In this document: in pieces, positions 1 to 8,031 of the stretch
Layout: each line of letters starts with the position of its first letter
Position numbering within the stretch: position 1 is the first letter of the stretch
Assembly (NCBI GenBank): GCA_023426365.1
Contig: JAFAAW010000015.1
Coordinates: forward strand, 1-31,899
Source of the DNA: Pseudomonadota bacterium
GTDB lineage: Bacteria > Pseudomonadota > Alphaproteobacteria > Rhodospirillales > Magnetospirillaceae
Length of the DNA: 31,899 nucleotides
Direction: 5' to 3'
Translations under genes and position numbers: made by a program
Notes under the pieces: generated by a model
The model's input: only the letters and a program-made list of their open reading frames with translations
Told to the model about the DNA's origin: nothing
Database searches by the model: none

Positions 1-2
1 CC

Positions 3-581
3 ATCGCCGTCTATCAGCCCGAGCGCGGCGCCGGCTACATCGAGCTGGCGCGCAATCATTTCGGCGTGGTGTGGCCGCAGATCGTGCATCTGACCCCCGG
101 CCACGTGGTGCGCATGGTGGCCGACGGTCAGGCCAGCGTGGGCCTGGTGCCGCTGCCCGGCGCCGCCGATGCGGAACCGTGGTGGCTGGCGCTGACCTCG
201 GACGCCGGCAATCTGCCGCGCGTGGTGGCGCGCCTGCCCGCCCAGGCGCAGGAGGCCGCCGCCGGCCGCGCCGCCCCGCTCGAGGCGTTCGTCGTCGCCG
301 GCCGCGACCACGAGGCCACCGGCGACGACCGCACCCTGGTGGCGGTGGAAACCGCCCCCGACATCAGCCGCGACCGCCTGCGCGCCGCCTTCACCGCCGC
401 CAATCTGGACCTGGACGCCATGATCGCCACCCACCGCTCGGACGGCGTCTGGCGCCATCTGGTCGAGGTGGCCGGCTACCTGACCGGCGCCGACCCGCGC
501 CTGGCCGAACTGGTGCAGACCAAGGACCCGATCACCCATGTGCGGGTGATCGGCGGCTATCCGGTCCAACTGCCGGCCTGA
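3..581 (+). CDS. Chorismate mutase-type protein, C-terminal part
   Basis: The gene is open from the left edge of the window and ends with TGA at 579-581, so only about 192 C-terminal residues are visible. The segment ends in an ACT-like or prephenate-dehydratase-like pattern: a strand reading TLVAVETAP, a helix, HLVEVAGYL, then DPRLAEL and a final GGYPVQL. From memory, a chorismate mutase-family protein with such a tail often precedes hisC and tyrC in Rhodospirillales. That would place it at the chorismate-to-prephenate step feeding tyrosine and phenylalanine. The catalytic AroQ helix bundle would lie upstream of the window, so the assignment depends mostly on context. It could instead be a regulatory prephenate dehydratase-like protein. 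It is followed by hisC on the same strand, with a 53-bp gap. Confidence 0.55.
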   Translation: MAVYQPERGAGYIELARNHFGVVWPQIVHLTPGHVVRMVADGQASVGLVPLPGAADAEPWWLALTSDAGNLPRVVARLPAQAQEAAAGRAAPLEAFVVAGRDHEATGDDRTLVAVETAPDISRDRLRAAFTAANLDLDAMIATHRSDGVWRHLVEVAGYLTGADPRLAELVQTKDPITHVRVIGGYPVQLPA

Positions 582-634
582 GGACCTTCCCGAGCTTCCG
601 TCCAGAAGACAAACTCCCAAGGAGTATTCGCGTC

Positions 635-1732
635 ATGACCGCTCCCACGCCCCGTCCCGGCATCATGGACATCAAGCCCTATGTGGGGGGCGAGTCCGCC
701 GTCGAAGGCGTCACCCGGGTGCTCAAGCTGTCGTCCAACGAGGGCGCGCTGGGTCCCAGCCCCAAGGCCATGGCGGCCCTTGAGGCCATGGCGGGCGAAA
801 TGCACCGATACCCCGACGGCGGCGCCACCCGGCTGCGCAAGGCCCTGGCCGCGCGCTGGGGCGTGGACGCCGAGCGCATCGTCTGCGGCGCCGGCTCCGA
901 CGAATTGCTGGGCCTGCTGGTCAAGGCCTATGCCGGCCCGGGCGACGAGGTGCTGTATTCCCAGCACGGCTTCCTGATGTACGCCATCGCCGCCAAGGCG
1001 TGCGGCGCCACCCCGGTGACCGCGCCGGAAACCGACCTGACCGCCAATGTGGACAACCTGCTGGCGGCGGTGACGCCCAAGACCCGCATCGTCTTCCTGG
1101 CCAACCCGAACAACCCGACCGGCACCTATCTGCCGGCGGAAGAGGTGAAGCGCCTGCGCGCATCCTTGCGCGACGACATCCTGCTGGTGATCGACGCGGC
1201 CTATGCCGAGTTCGTGTCCAGGAACGACTATACCCCCGGCATCGAGCTGGTGGACGGCGGCGACAACACCGTGATGTGCCGCACCTTCTCGAAGATGTAC
1301 GCGCTGGGCGGCATGCGTCTGGGCTGGGCCTATTGCCCGGCCAACATCGCCGATGTGCTGAACCGCGTGCGCGGCCCGTTCAACGTCGGCTCGGCGGCCC
1401 TGGCGGCCGGCGAGGCGGCGCTGGAAGACACCGCCTTCGCTGATCTGTGCAAGAGCCACAACGATTACTGGCTGGCCTGGACCACCGCCGAGCTGCGCAA
1501 GCTGGGCCTGTCCCTGACCGACAGCGTCGGCAACTTCATCCTGGTGCGCTTCCCCAAGGAAGCGGGCAAGGATGCGGCGGCCGCCGACGCCTTCCTGCGC
1601 TCGAAGGGCATCATCGTGCGCGCCATGGGCGGGTACGGCTTGGGCGAGTGGCTGCGCATCACCATTGGAACGGGCGAGGAAAACCAGATGGTCGTCAAGG
1701 CCGTGGCGGACTTCCTGGCCCAGTGGAAATAG
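635..1732 (+). CDS. hisC: Histidinol-phosphate / aromatic amino acid aminotransferase
   Basis: This is a 365-residue fold-type I PLP aminotransferase of the HisC subfamily, of usual length. It moves an amino group between histidinol phosphate (or tyrosine/phenylalanine precursors) and 2-oxoglutarate in the cytoplasm. Visible landmarks are LSSNEGALGPSP near the N-terminus, YPDGG, the NPNNPTGT motif, DAAYAEF, and the PLP-binding lysine K220 in TFSKMYALGG followed by MRLGW. The ATG at 635 is chosen because AAGGAG lies at 619-624; the frame stays open further upstream but there it overlaps the preceding gene. Lying between a chorismate mutase-type gene and tyrC, it probably acts at least partly in tyrosine and phenylalanine synthesis. 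Aromatic-specific and histidinol-phosphate-specific enzymes cannot be separated by eye. Confidence 0.93.
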   Translation: MTAPTPRPGIMDIKPYVGGESAVEGVTRVLKLSSNEGALGPSPKAMAALEAMAGEMHRYPDGGATRLRKALAARWGVDAERIVCGAGSDELLGLLVKAYAGPGDEVLYSQHGFLMYAIAAKACGATPVTAPETDLTANVDNLLAAVTPKTRIVFLANPNNPTGTYLPAEEVKRLRASLRDDILLVIDAAYAEFVSRNDYTPGIELVDGGDNTVMCRTFSKMYALGGMRLGWAYCPANIADVLNRVRGPFNVGSAALAAGEAALEDTAFADLCKSHNDYWLAWTTAELRKLGLSLTDSVGNFILVRFPKEAGKDAAAADAFLRSKGIIVRAMGGYGLGEWLRITIGTGEENQMVVKAVADFLAQWK

Positions 1733-1759
1733 CGGCGGACCTTCGTTCCGCATCGTCGC

Positions 1760-1835
1760 GCCCGGCGCATCGCCGGGCGTCCATGCCGCAAGGGGCGACG
1801 CTGTCGCCATGGATCGCCGGGCCAAGCCCGGCGAT
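1760..1835. repeat. Two REP-like palindromes between hisC and tyrC
   Basis: Two GC-rich perfect palindromes occupy the 144-bp gap. The first has 8-bp arms (1760-1767 and 1771-1778) around a CAT loop. The second has 10-bp arms (1813-1822 and 1826-1835) around a CAA loop. Both share the CGCCGGGC core typical of short dispersed palindromic repeats between alphaproteobacterial genes. Neither is followed by a T run, so they are not clear intrinsic terminators, though a hairpin in the mRNA could affect expression between the two genes. Confidence 0.6.
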
Positions 1836-1876
1836 GACGGTTTCGGAAGAGGGTTCCGCCCAGGGGGTTTGATCCC

Positions 1877-2764
1877 ATGAGCACGCAATTGTTCGATACC
1901 ATCTGTTTCGTCGGCATCGGCCTGATCAATTCGTCGCTGGCGCGCGCCGTGCGCAAGCACGGCCTGGCCCGCCGGCTGGTCAGCCTGGACCGCGACGCCG
2001 AAGCCTGCCGGGTGGCGCTGGAGCTGGGCGTGGTGGATGCCGCCGCGGACGATCCGGCCGCCATGGTGGCGGGCGCCGATCTGGTCGTGCTGGGCACGCC
2101 GGTGGGCGCCATGGAGGCGGTGGGCCGCACCATCGCCCCCCATCTGGCCCCCGGCGCCATCCTGACCGATGTGGGGTCGGTCAAGACCGCGGTGATCCGC
2201 GACATCGAGCCGTCCCTGCCCGACGGCGTGCATTTCGTGCCCGGCCACCCCATCGCGGGCACCGAGTTTTCGGGTCCCGCCGCCGGTTTCGCCGAACTGT
2301 TCGAGGGCCGCTGGTGCATCCTGACCCCGCAGGCCCACACCGACGCCAAGGCCACCGCCCGCGTGCACGCGCTGTGGGAAGCGGTGGGGTCCACGGTCGA
2401 GGAGATGGACCCCGCCCATCACGACCGCGTGCTGGCCGTCACCTCGCACCTGCCGCACCTGATCGCCTATACCATCGTCGGCACCGCCAACGACCTGGAA
2501 GGGGTGATGGAGCAGGAGGTCATCAAGTTCTCCGCCTCGGGCTTCCGCGACTTCACCCGCATCGCCGCCTCGGACCCGATCATGTGGCGCGACATCTTCC
2601 TCAACAACAAGGAAGCGGTGCTGGAAGTGATCCAGCGCTTCACCGAGGATCTGACCGCCTTGCAGCGTTCGATCCGCTGGGGCGAGGGCGAGGTCCTGGA
2701 AAACCACTTCACCAAGACCCGCGCCATCCGCCGCGCCATCATCGACGCCAAGCAGGACCGCTGA
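1877..2764 (+). CDS. tyrC: Prephenate/arogenate (cyclohexadienyl) dehydrogenase
   Basis: This is a 295-residue NAD(P)-dependent TyrA/TyrC-family dehydrogenase. It oxidatively decarboxylates prephenate to 4-hydroxyphenylpyruvate, or arogenate to tyrosine. The N-terminus has the Rossmann strand and glycine-rich turn FVGIGLINSSLARAV; the family more often shows GLIGGS-type residues at the turn. Further landmarks are VVLGTPVGAM, LTDVGSVKT, the substrate-binding HPIAGTEFSG, and a helical C-terminal half with LAVTSHLPHLIAY and the FRDFTRIAASDP motif. No chorismate mutase or ACT domain is fused. The start follows a weak GGGGG stretch at 1862-1866. Downstream of hisC, it completes a short tyrosine-synthesis block. 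Confidence 0.93.
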   Translation: MSTQLFDTICFVGIGLINSSLARAVRKHGLARRLVSLDRDAEACRVALELGVVDAAADDPAAMVAGADLVVLGTPVGAMEAVGRTIAPHLAPGAILTDVGSVKTAVIRDIEPSLPDGVHFVPGHPIAGTEFSGPAAGFAELFEGRWCILTPQAHTDAKATARVHALWEAVGSTVEEMDPAHHDRVLAVTSHLPHLIAYTIVGTANDLEGVMEQEVIKFSASGFRDFTRIAASDPIMWRDIFLNNKEAVLEVIQRFTEDLTALQRSIRWGEGEVLENHFTKTRAIRRAIIDAKQDR

Positions 2765-2847
2765 TCCATCCTTCACGGATCGGCGGTTGACTCGGCCCCC
2801 CATCAGGGTGTCCCCTCTGCGCACTTCAAGCAAAGGGGAGCGACCGC

Positions 2848-3696
2848 ATGGCAAATCACATCACCGGCCTGGATCATGCCGTCATCGCCGTGCGCGACCT
2901 GGACGCGGCGGCGGCGGTGTTCGCCCGCCTCGGCTTCGCGCTGACGCCGGCCGGCCACCATGCGGAATGGGGCACGGTCAACCGCTGCGCCATGTTCGCC
3001 GGTGACTATGTGGAACTGATCGCCGCCGAAGGGGCGGGCGTCGAGGCCGACAAGGTGCGCGCCTTCACCGCGCGCGGCGACGGGCTTTACGCGGTCTCCA
3101 TCGGCTCGGCCAACGGTGCCGCCACCGGCGAGGCGCTGCGCGCCGCCGGGCTGGACGTGCCCATGGCGCGCTCGCTGTCGCGCAAGCTGGACGACGGCAA
3201 GGGCACGACGCTGATGTTCTCGGAAATGCCGCTGCCCATCGACGCGACGCCGGGCGTCGCCACCCGCGTGGTCGAACACATCACCGCCGAACGCGAACGC
3301 CATCCCCACTGGCTGGATCACCCCAACACCGCCATGGGCGTTGCCGCCGTCACCGCCATCGTGGACGATCCGCCGGCCCTGACCCCGGCCTGGGACCGCG
3401 TGTTCGGCCCGCACGCCGCCACCCTGACCGACGAGACGGTGACGGTGCATACCGGGCGCGGCCTGATCTATCTGACCCGCCCCGACGAGCTGACCCAGTT
3501 GCATCCCGAGGCCGAGCTGGATGAATTGCCGCCGCCGCCGGCCCTGGTGGCGCTGGCGGTGCGGGTGGCCGACACCGACCGCGCGGCCGAGGTGCTCAGG
3601 GCCAACGGAATCGATTTCAGCCGCGACCGCGAGGGTACCCTCCGCATCCCGCCGTCCGAGGCGCTGGGCGTGTTCATCGAGATGATCGGGGGCTGA
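2848..3696 (+). CDS. Glyoxalase-like (VOC) domain protein
   Basis: This 282-residue cytoplasmic protein has the vicinal-oxygen-chelate fold. The first module starts at GLDHAVIAVRDLDAAAAVFARLGF, with a probable metal-ligand His in the LDHAVIAV strand, and continues with WGTVNRCAMF and YVELIAAEG. A second module follows after about residue 150 (NTAMGVAAVTAIVDDP) and ends in a strand around LGVFIEMIGG with a late Glu in the metal-ligand position. It matches the Glyoxalase_3-type family in general pattern, but I cannot name the substrate. A strong AGGGGAG lies at 2835-2841 before the ATG. The alpha/beta hydrolase gene starts 4 bp after its stop, so the two are probably co-transcribed. Confidence 0.8.
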   Translation: MANHITGLDHAVIAVRDLDAAAAVFARLGFALTPAGHHAEWGTVNRCAMFAGDYVELIAAEGAGVEADKVRAFTARGDGLYAVSIGSANGAATGEALRAAGLDVPMARSLSRKLDDGKGTTLMFSEMPLPIDATPGVATRVVEHITAERERHPHWLDHPNTAMGVAAVTAIVDDPPALTPAWDRVFGPHAATLTDETVTVHTGRGLIYLTRPDELTQLHPEAELDELPPPPALVALAVRVADTDRAAEVLRANGIDFSRDREGTLRIPPSEALGVFIEMIGG

Positions 3697-3700
3697 TCCC

Positions 3701-4591
3701 ATGCCGGCGCGTCTGCTGCATCACTTGCGTCCGCTGCTCGTCCTGGCGGTGCTGTTGCTGGCCCCCGCTGCCCTGGCGCCCGGCGCCTGGGCCCAGGACG
3801 GCCAATCGCGCTTTGCCGGCCTGGACGGGTTCCTGGTGCATTACAAGACCTGGGGGAAGGAGGGCGCCCCGGCGGTCATCCTGATCCACGGCTACACCCT
3901 GGACCATTCGTTCTGGCGCCATCAGGTGCCGGCCTTGGCCAAGACCCATCGGGTGATCGCGCTGGATTCGCCCGGCCATGGCGATTCGGCGCGGCCGCAG
4001 GACGCGGACTACACCATGACGCTCTATGCCCGCGCGGTCGAGGCGGTGGCGCAGGATGCCGGCGTGTCCCGCGCCGCACTGATCGGCCATTCCATGGGCC
4101 TGCCGGTCATCCACACGGTGGTCCGGCGCGGCAAGCTGGGGGTGGACAAGGCGGTGTTCGTGGACGGCGCCATCCTGGCCCAGCCCACGGACCCGAAGAT
4201 GCGGGCCGAGCACGACAAATTCATGGCCGCCATGAAGGAGGGGCTGCGCGGTCCCGATTACCGGCTGGTGCTGGAACAGTTCTTCAAGGGCTTCACCCCC
4301 AAGGTGCCGGCCGCCGATCTCAAGCAGATGCACGCCCGCCTGCGCGACGCCGACCATCGCATGGTCGCCAGCACCTTCGACCATTTCGCCGACGCCGACG
4401 TGTGGGCGCCCGCCCGCTTCGAGGTGCCGGTGCTGGCGCTTTACGCCCGCATGTCCGAGGCCGGGGTCAAGGACTGGCTGGCCGCCACTTATCCCCGCCA
4501 CAAATTGCTGGTGTGGGACGACGTGGACCATTTCCCGCAACTGGAACAGCCCCAGCGGGTGAACAAGGAAATCGCCGAGTTCCTGAAGTAA
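3701..4591 (+). CDS. Exported alpha/beta-fold hydrolase
   Basis: This 296-residue protein has an N-terminal signal sequence: basic MPARLLHHLR, a hydrophobic core to about residue 27, and a likely cleavage at AWA-Q near residues 29-32. The mature part is an alpha/beta hydrolase. It shows an oxyanion-hole strand VILIHGYTLDHSFW, the DSPGHGDS turn, and the nucleophile elbow GHSMG with Ser131. The late histidine is in DDVDHFPQLEQP; the acidic member is probably after LALYAR or in the strand before the histidine. It is likely a periplasmic esterase or lipase-like enzyme, with unknown substrate. Gene spacing suggests an operon with the VOC gene. A hairpin 26 bp past its stop separates it from the converging aminotransferase gene. 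Confidence 0.85.
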   Translation: MPARLLHHLRPLLVLAVLLLAPAALAPGAWAQDGQSRFAGLDGFLVHYKTWGKEGAPAVILIHGYTLDHSFWRHQVPALAKTHRVIALDSPGHGDSARPQDADYTMTLYARAVEAVAQDAGVSRAALIGHSMGLPVIHTVVRRGKLGVDKAVFVDGAILAQPTDPKMRAEHDKFMAAMKEGLRGPDYRLVLEQFFKGFTPKVPAADLKQMHARLRDADHRMVASTFDHFADADVWAPARFEVPVLALYARMSEAGVKDWLAATYPRHKLLVWDDVDHFPQLEQPQRVNKEIAEFLK

Positions 4592-4616
4592 TTCGGGGCG
4601 CGCCACCCGGAAGGCG

Positions 4617-4645
4617 GTGTTGGCCGGGTCTGGCCCGGCCAACAC
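4617..4645. terminator. Bidirectional hairpin between convergent genes
   Basis: A perfect 12-bp inverted repeat (4617-4628 with 4634-4645) surrounds a 5-nt loop in the 84-bp gap between two convergent genes. The stem is GC-rich and no long T run follows on either side. It is placed as a terminator for both genes, but its CCGGGC-type core also resembles the REP-like palindromes near 1800. Confidence 0.6.
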
Positions 4646-4675
4646 GGCTTTGCGCCCACCTTCGGCCGGTCGGGG

Positions 4676-5875
4676 TCAGCCCCACAGCACCCGGTTGGCG
4701 GCGGCCACGGCGGCGCCGGGCGCGATGGGGGCGCCCATTTCCGCCAGCACGCTGTCCAGCGCGATCAGGCACAGGGTGACATGGGTGGGGGTGCAGCTTG
4801 CCCCCATCAGCCCGATGCGCCACACCTTGCCGGCCAGGGCGCCCAGGCCGGCGCCGATTTCCAGTCCGAAGCGCTCCAGCAGGCGGGCGCGCACGGCGGC
4901 CTCGTCCACGCCGTCGGGCACGCATACGGCGTTGAGCTGCGGCAGGCGGTGTTCGGGCGCCACCAGCAGCGACAGGCCCATGGCCTCCAGGCCGGCGCGC
5001 AGGGCGTCGTGCATGCGCGCGTGGCGCGCCCAGGCCGCCTCCAGCCCCTCCTCGTGCAGCATGACCAGGGCTTCGTGCAGGCCGTAGAGCGCGTTGATGG
5101 GCGCGGTGTGGTGATAGGCCCGTTTCGCGCCGCCGCCCCAATAGCCCAGCAGCAGGCCGAAATCCAAGAACCAGCTCTGGTTCCTGGCCTTGCGCGCCTT
5201 GAGGGCCTCCACCGCGCGGTCGCTGAAGGTGACGGGCGACAGGCCGGGCGTGCACGACAGGCATTTCTGGGTGCCGGAATAGACGGCGTCGGCGCCCCAC
5301 TCATCCACCAGCACCGGAATGCCGGCCAGCGAGGTGACGGTGTCGACGATGGACAGCGCGCCGTGCTCGCGGGCCAGCCGGCACAGGCGGGCGGCGTCCG
5401 AGGCGACGCCGGTCGAAGTCTCGGCATGGACGAAGGCCAGGGCCTTGGCGCCCGCATGGGCCTTCAGCGCCGCCGCCACCTTGGCCGGATCGACCGGCGT
5501 GCCCCACGCATCCTCGACCACCACGGCGCGGGCGCCCAGGCGCTCGACGTTTTCCTTCATGCGGCCGCCGAACACGCCGTTGATGCACACGATCACGGTG
5601 TCGCCCGGTTCGACCAGGTTGACGAAGCACGCTTCCATGCCCGCCGAGCCGGGGCCGGAAACCGGCATGGTCAGGCCGTTGCGGGTCTGGAAGGCGTAGT
5701 GCAGCAGGCCCTTGATCTCGTCCATCAGGGCGATGAAGGCGGGGTCCAGATGGCCGATGGTGGGGCGCGCCATGGCTTGCAGCACGCGGGCGGGCACGTC
5801 CGACGGCCCCGGTCCCATCAGCACGCGCGAGGGGGGATTGAAGGATCGGACCTGCGCGTTGCTGCCTGCGATCAT
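4676..5875 (-). CDS. Serine/alanine-glyoxylate aminotransferase
   Basis: This is a 399-residue class V PLP aminotransferase that uses glyoxylate as amino acceptor to make glycine, with serine or alanine as donor. Landmarks are the N-terminal LMGPGPSDVPARVLQAM, the conserved PTIGHLDPAF, the phosphate-binding SGPGSAGMEA, HAETSTGV, SIVDTVTSLAG, and the PLP lysine K204 in SGTQKCLS. Length is normal for the SgaA/AGXT-like family. The frame is open well upstream, but ATG 5875 has GGAG about 8 nt before it and starts where homology starts. Upstream lies a promoter carrying a GntR-type operator (separate entry), which suggests induction by a metabolite such as glycolate, lactate or pyruvate. It links photorespiratory-type or C2/serine-cycle carbon to glycine. 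Confidence 0.9.
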   Translation of the reverse strand: MIAGSNAQVRSFNPPSRVLMGPGPSDVPARVLQAMARPTIGHLDPAFIALMDEIKGLLHYAFQTRNGLTMPVSGPGSAGMEACFVNLVEPGDTVIVCINGVFGGRMKENVERLGARAVVVEDAWGTPVDPAKVAAALKAHAGAKALAFVHAETSTGVASDAARLCRLAREHGALSIVDTVTSLAGIPVLVDEWGADAVYSGTQKCLSCTPGLSPVTFSDRAVEALKARKARNQSWFLDFGLLLGYWGGGAKRAYHHTAPINALYGLHEALVMLHEEGLEAAWARHARMHDALRAGLEAMGLSLLVAPEHRLPQLNAVCVPDGVDEAAVRARLLERFGLEIGAGLGALAGKVWRIGLMGASCTPTHVTLCLIALDSVLAEMGAPIAPGAAVAAANRVLWG

Positions 5876-5912
5876 GCCATGGCTCCGTCGATGGGGTGAG
5901 TACCGGGGCGAG

Positions 5913-5941
5913 AGTATAGAAGTGGTCAGACCAATCGTCAC
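5913..5941 (-). promoter_or_regulatory. Promoter with embedded GntR/FadR-type operator
   Basis: Reading the minus strand, a -10-like TATACT lies at 5918-5913. A -35-like GTGACG lies at 5941-5936, with 17 nt between them. The perfect palindrome TGGTCAGACCA (5923-5933) fills the spacer. TGGTCnGACCA is the well-known site type of FadR-subfamily GntR regulators (GlcC, LldR and PdhR class). Binding there would block RNA polymerase. The predicted transcript starts about 32 nt before the aminotransferase ATG. The -35 half overlaps the end of the DUF2125 gene. Confidence 0.65.
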
Positions 5942-6954
5942 CGCCAAACCAGCGCCGGCATCTGGGCCACCCGCGCCGGCCCCAGATACAGGCTGCCGTC
6001 CTGCAGGTTGACCGGCACCGGCACCGACGGGCGGCCGCGCGAATCGGGCCGGGCCATCAGCATCAGCACCATCTTGGCGGCGGCGGCGGTGTCGGCGGGC
6101 AGGGTGCCGCTGTCGGCCAGGCGGTCCATCAGCGCCCCAAAGCCGCGCATGCGGGTGGACAGCGACGCCAGCGGCTGGCCGGCGGGGTCCAGCGCCAGCG
6201 TGCCCTGGGCCTCCAGCGCCATGGGCGGCCATTCCAGGCTGACATGGTCCAGCTCGACCGCGCCGCCATCGGCGCTCCACCGCGCCAGCGCCTCGGCCGG
6301 GGCGGCGTCGGGGATGGCGCCCATGACCCGCCCGGTGATCTCCACCAGGCCGATGGAGCGGTCCAGCGGCAGGCCGGCCCATGCCGGCAGGGTGAGGTCG
6401 TGGGCGGTGGCGGTGAAGCGCACGGTGGCGGTGGTGTGGTCGGGCTGCGCCACCGGCAGCGGGTCCCACATGGCGGCCAGCCCGGCCGCGCTCAGCGGCT
6501 CGTGGGCGGCGCCGGTCAGGGTCAGGCCGGCCCCCATCACGGTCGCCTCCTCCAGCCGGCCGCCCTGGTCCAGGTTGATCTCGGCGTCCAGGGTGGCGGC
6601 CTCCAGCACCGCCTCGGTCCCCGGCCAGCCCAGATCGTGGCGGCCACCGGCATGCAGGCGCAGCCGGGTGGGGTTGAACGGGTCGGCCAGTCCCACCAGC
6701 CGCTCGCCGCGCCAGCGCAGTCCCGATGGCGTGGTCAGGCGCGGCGCGCCCAGGCTCAGTCTCAGGTGCAGGGGAAAGCCGCCGCGCTCCAGGTCGTCCC
6801 ACGCCACCTGCCAGCCATCGGCGCGGCGCGCCTCGGCCCACCGCTCCAAACCCTTGCGCATCCCCGCCGCCGCGTGGAACCAATAGGCGGTATAGCCAAG
6901 GCCGGCCAATACCAGGGCGGCGGCGAACAGGGCAACAATCCGGCGGATGGACAT
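5938..6954 (-). CDS. DUF2125 family envelope protein
   Basis: This 338-residue protein has one N-terminal membrane segment (residues 5-25, IVALFAAALVLAGLGYTAYW) that works as a signal anchor, with the rest in the periplasm. It fits the DUF2125 family of alphaproteobacteria: YWFHAAAGMRKGLERWAEARRADGWQVAW near the start, GGFPLHLRL, LGAPRLTTPSGLRWRGERL, and repeated beta-strand-rich segments with late LQDGSLYLGPARVAQMPALVW. The function of the family is not known to me. The start at 6954 has AAGGA about 8 nt upstream. It lies 63 bp before the aminotransferase gene on the same strand, and that gene appears to have its own promoter. Confidence 0.82.
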   Translation of the reverse strand: MSIRRIVALFAAALVLAGLGYTAYWFHAAAGMRKGLERWAEARRADGWQVAWDDLERGGFPLHLRLSLGAPRLTTPSGLRWRGERLVGLADPFNPTRLRLHAGGRHDLGWPGTEAVLEAATLDAEINLDQGGRLEEATVMGAGLTLTGAAHEPLSAAGLAAMWDPLPVAQPDHTTATVRFTATAHDLTLPAWAGLPLDRSIGLVEITGRVMGAIPDAAPAEALARWSADGGAVELDHVSLEWPPMALEAQGTLALDPAGQPLASLSTRMRGFGALMDRLADSGTLPADTAAAAKMVLMLMARPDSRGRPSVPVPVNLQDGSLYLGPARVAQMPALVWR

Positions 6955-7039
6955 GACGGCATCCTTGGGCGGCGACTTGGTCCCCTCGTCTAAACCTTGC
7001 GGCGACGACGCGCAACCCGGCCAAGGGGCGGAGAACGGG

Positions 7040-7573
7040 GTGTGGGTGTTCGCCTATGGCTCGCTGATCTGGCGCCCCGATTTCGTGGCCGCCGAAACGC
7101 GGCTGGCCCGGCTGGCGGGGTGGCATCGGGCCATGTGCATCCTGTCCACCGTGTATCGCGGCACCCCCGACCGCCCCGGTCTGGTGCTGGGGCTGGATCG
7201 CGGCGGCTCGTGCCGCGGCCGCGCGCTACGGGTGGCGTCCGCCGACTGGCCGGCGGTCAAGGCGATGCTGGATGCGCGCGAACTGGTCACCGGCGTCTAC
7301 CATCCCCGCTTCCTGCCGGTCCGCCTGGATGACGGGCGGCGGGTGCCGGCCTATGCCTTCGTCTGCGCCCGCGGCCACGCCCAGTACTGGTGCGGCCCGG
7401 CGGACGAGGCGGTGCGGCTGATCCGCCAGGGGACGGGAAGCTCGGGCCGCGCCCGCGACTACCTGGCCAGCACGGTGGAACATCTGGCGGCGCTGGGCCT
7501 GGCGGACCGCGCCTTGGGGCGGCTGCTTGCCCAGGTGGATGGCCCCACGGCCGGCAAGTGTAAACCAAAGTAA
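7040..7573 (+). CDS. chaC: ChaC-type gamma-glutamylcyclotransferase
   Basis: This protein belongs to the ChaC family, which splits glutathione into 5-oxoproline and Cys-Gly in the cytoplasm. It opens directly with the substrate-binding VWVFAYGSLIW. It continues with the RGTPDRPGLVLGLDRGGSCRG motif and the ARELVTGVY segment holding the catalytic Glu. Next come FLPVRLDDG and a C-terminal helix with RDYLASTVEHLAALG. I start it at GTG 7040, which has GGAG six bases upstream and gives 177 residues. An in-frame ATG at 6947 would add 31 unconserved residues, lacks a ribosome site and overlaps the divergent DUF2125 start. It is divergently arranged with DUF2125. Confidence 0.83.
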   Translation: MWVFAYGSLIWRPDFVAAETRLARLAGWHRAMCILSTVYRGTPDRPGLVLGLDRGGSCRGRALRVASADWPAVKAMLDARELVTGVYHPRFLPVRLDDGRRVPAYAFVCARGHAQYWCGPADEAVRLIRQGTGSSGRARDYLASTVEHLAALGLADRALGRLLAQVDGPTAGKCKPK

Positions 7574-7701
7574 AATACAATTGGCGGTGTATATAACATT
7601 TGTATCGGCCGGCGGCGTTATGGTTCCATGATCCCAGGATGGCGGTGCGGTGCCCCCGAAGGGGGGCCGTTTCCAAGGCGATTTCCAAGGCGGTACGGAC
7701 C

Positions 7702-7998
7702 ATGGTTGACAGGTTGTCGCTTGACGATTTCTTCGACATGCTGGGTCATTACGGCGCCGAGGTCGGCAATTGGCCGATCACCTCGGCCCAGTTGGAAAGC
7801 GTGCTCGCCTTTCTCGCCCGCTCCTCCGTCGCGCGCGAGGCCATCGAGGAAATGCGCGGCATCGAGGCCGAGCTGCGCCGCGACCTGCCCCGCGCGCCCG
7901 CCGGCCTGGCCGACCGCGTGCTGGCGGCCGCCGGACGGCCCATCCCGGGCCGGCCCATCATGGCCCATCGCCGCGCCCGCTTGCGCACCCTCCACTGA
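7702..7998 (+). CDS. Small hypothetical protein (98 aa)
   Basis: No function recognised. The protein begins MVDRLSLDDFFDMLGHYGAEVGNWP, followed by an alanine- and leucine-rich helix with AREAIEEMRGIEAELRRDLP. From memory this resembles small alphaproteobacterial proteins of the pattern L-D-x-Y-G-A-D-x-x-x-W-P that occur near ECF sigma factors or anti-sigma factors, but no such partner is visible here. It is soluble and has no cysteines. The frame is open from an earlier ATG at 7600; I prefer 7702 because the recognisable motif starts there. The stretch 7574-7640 before it is AT-rich and carries ATACA/TGTAT arms that could belong to its promoter. Confidence 0.6.
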   Translation: MVDRLSLDDFFDMLGHYGAEVGNWPITSAQLESVLAFLARSSVAREAIEEMRGIEAELRRDLPRAPAGLADRVLAAAGRPIPGRPIMAHRRARLRTLH

Positions 7999-8031
7999 AA
8001 TCGCGTTCCTTCAACGGATTGGCGCTCGCGC

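Noticed and set aside
557..2854. Very long open frame on the minus strand opposite hisC and tyrC
   Set aside because: It is a by-product of high GC: rich in His, Gly, Gln and Arg, with no domain pattern, and it lies opposite two well-recognised genes.
6947..7039. N-terminal 31-residue extension of the ChaC-type protein
   Set aside because: It overlaps the divergent DUF2125 start, has no ribosome site, and lies before the conserved family start. It is kept only as an alternative.
5876..7126. Upstream extension of the aminotransferase reading frame
   Set aside because: The extension is Arg/Gly/Pro-rich nonsense opposite or overlapping the DUF2125 gene. The protein family starts at the ATG at 5875, which has its own ribosome site.
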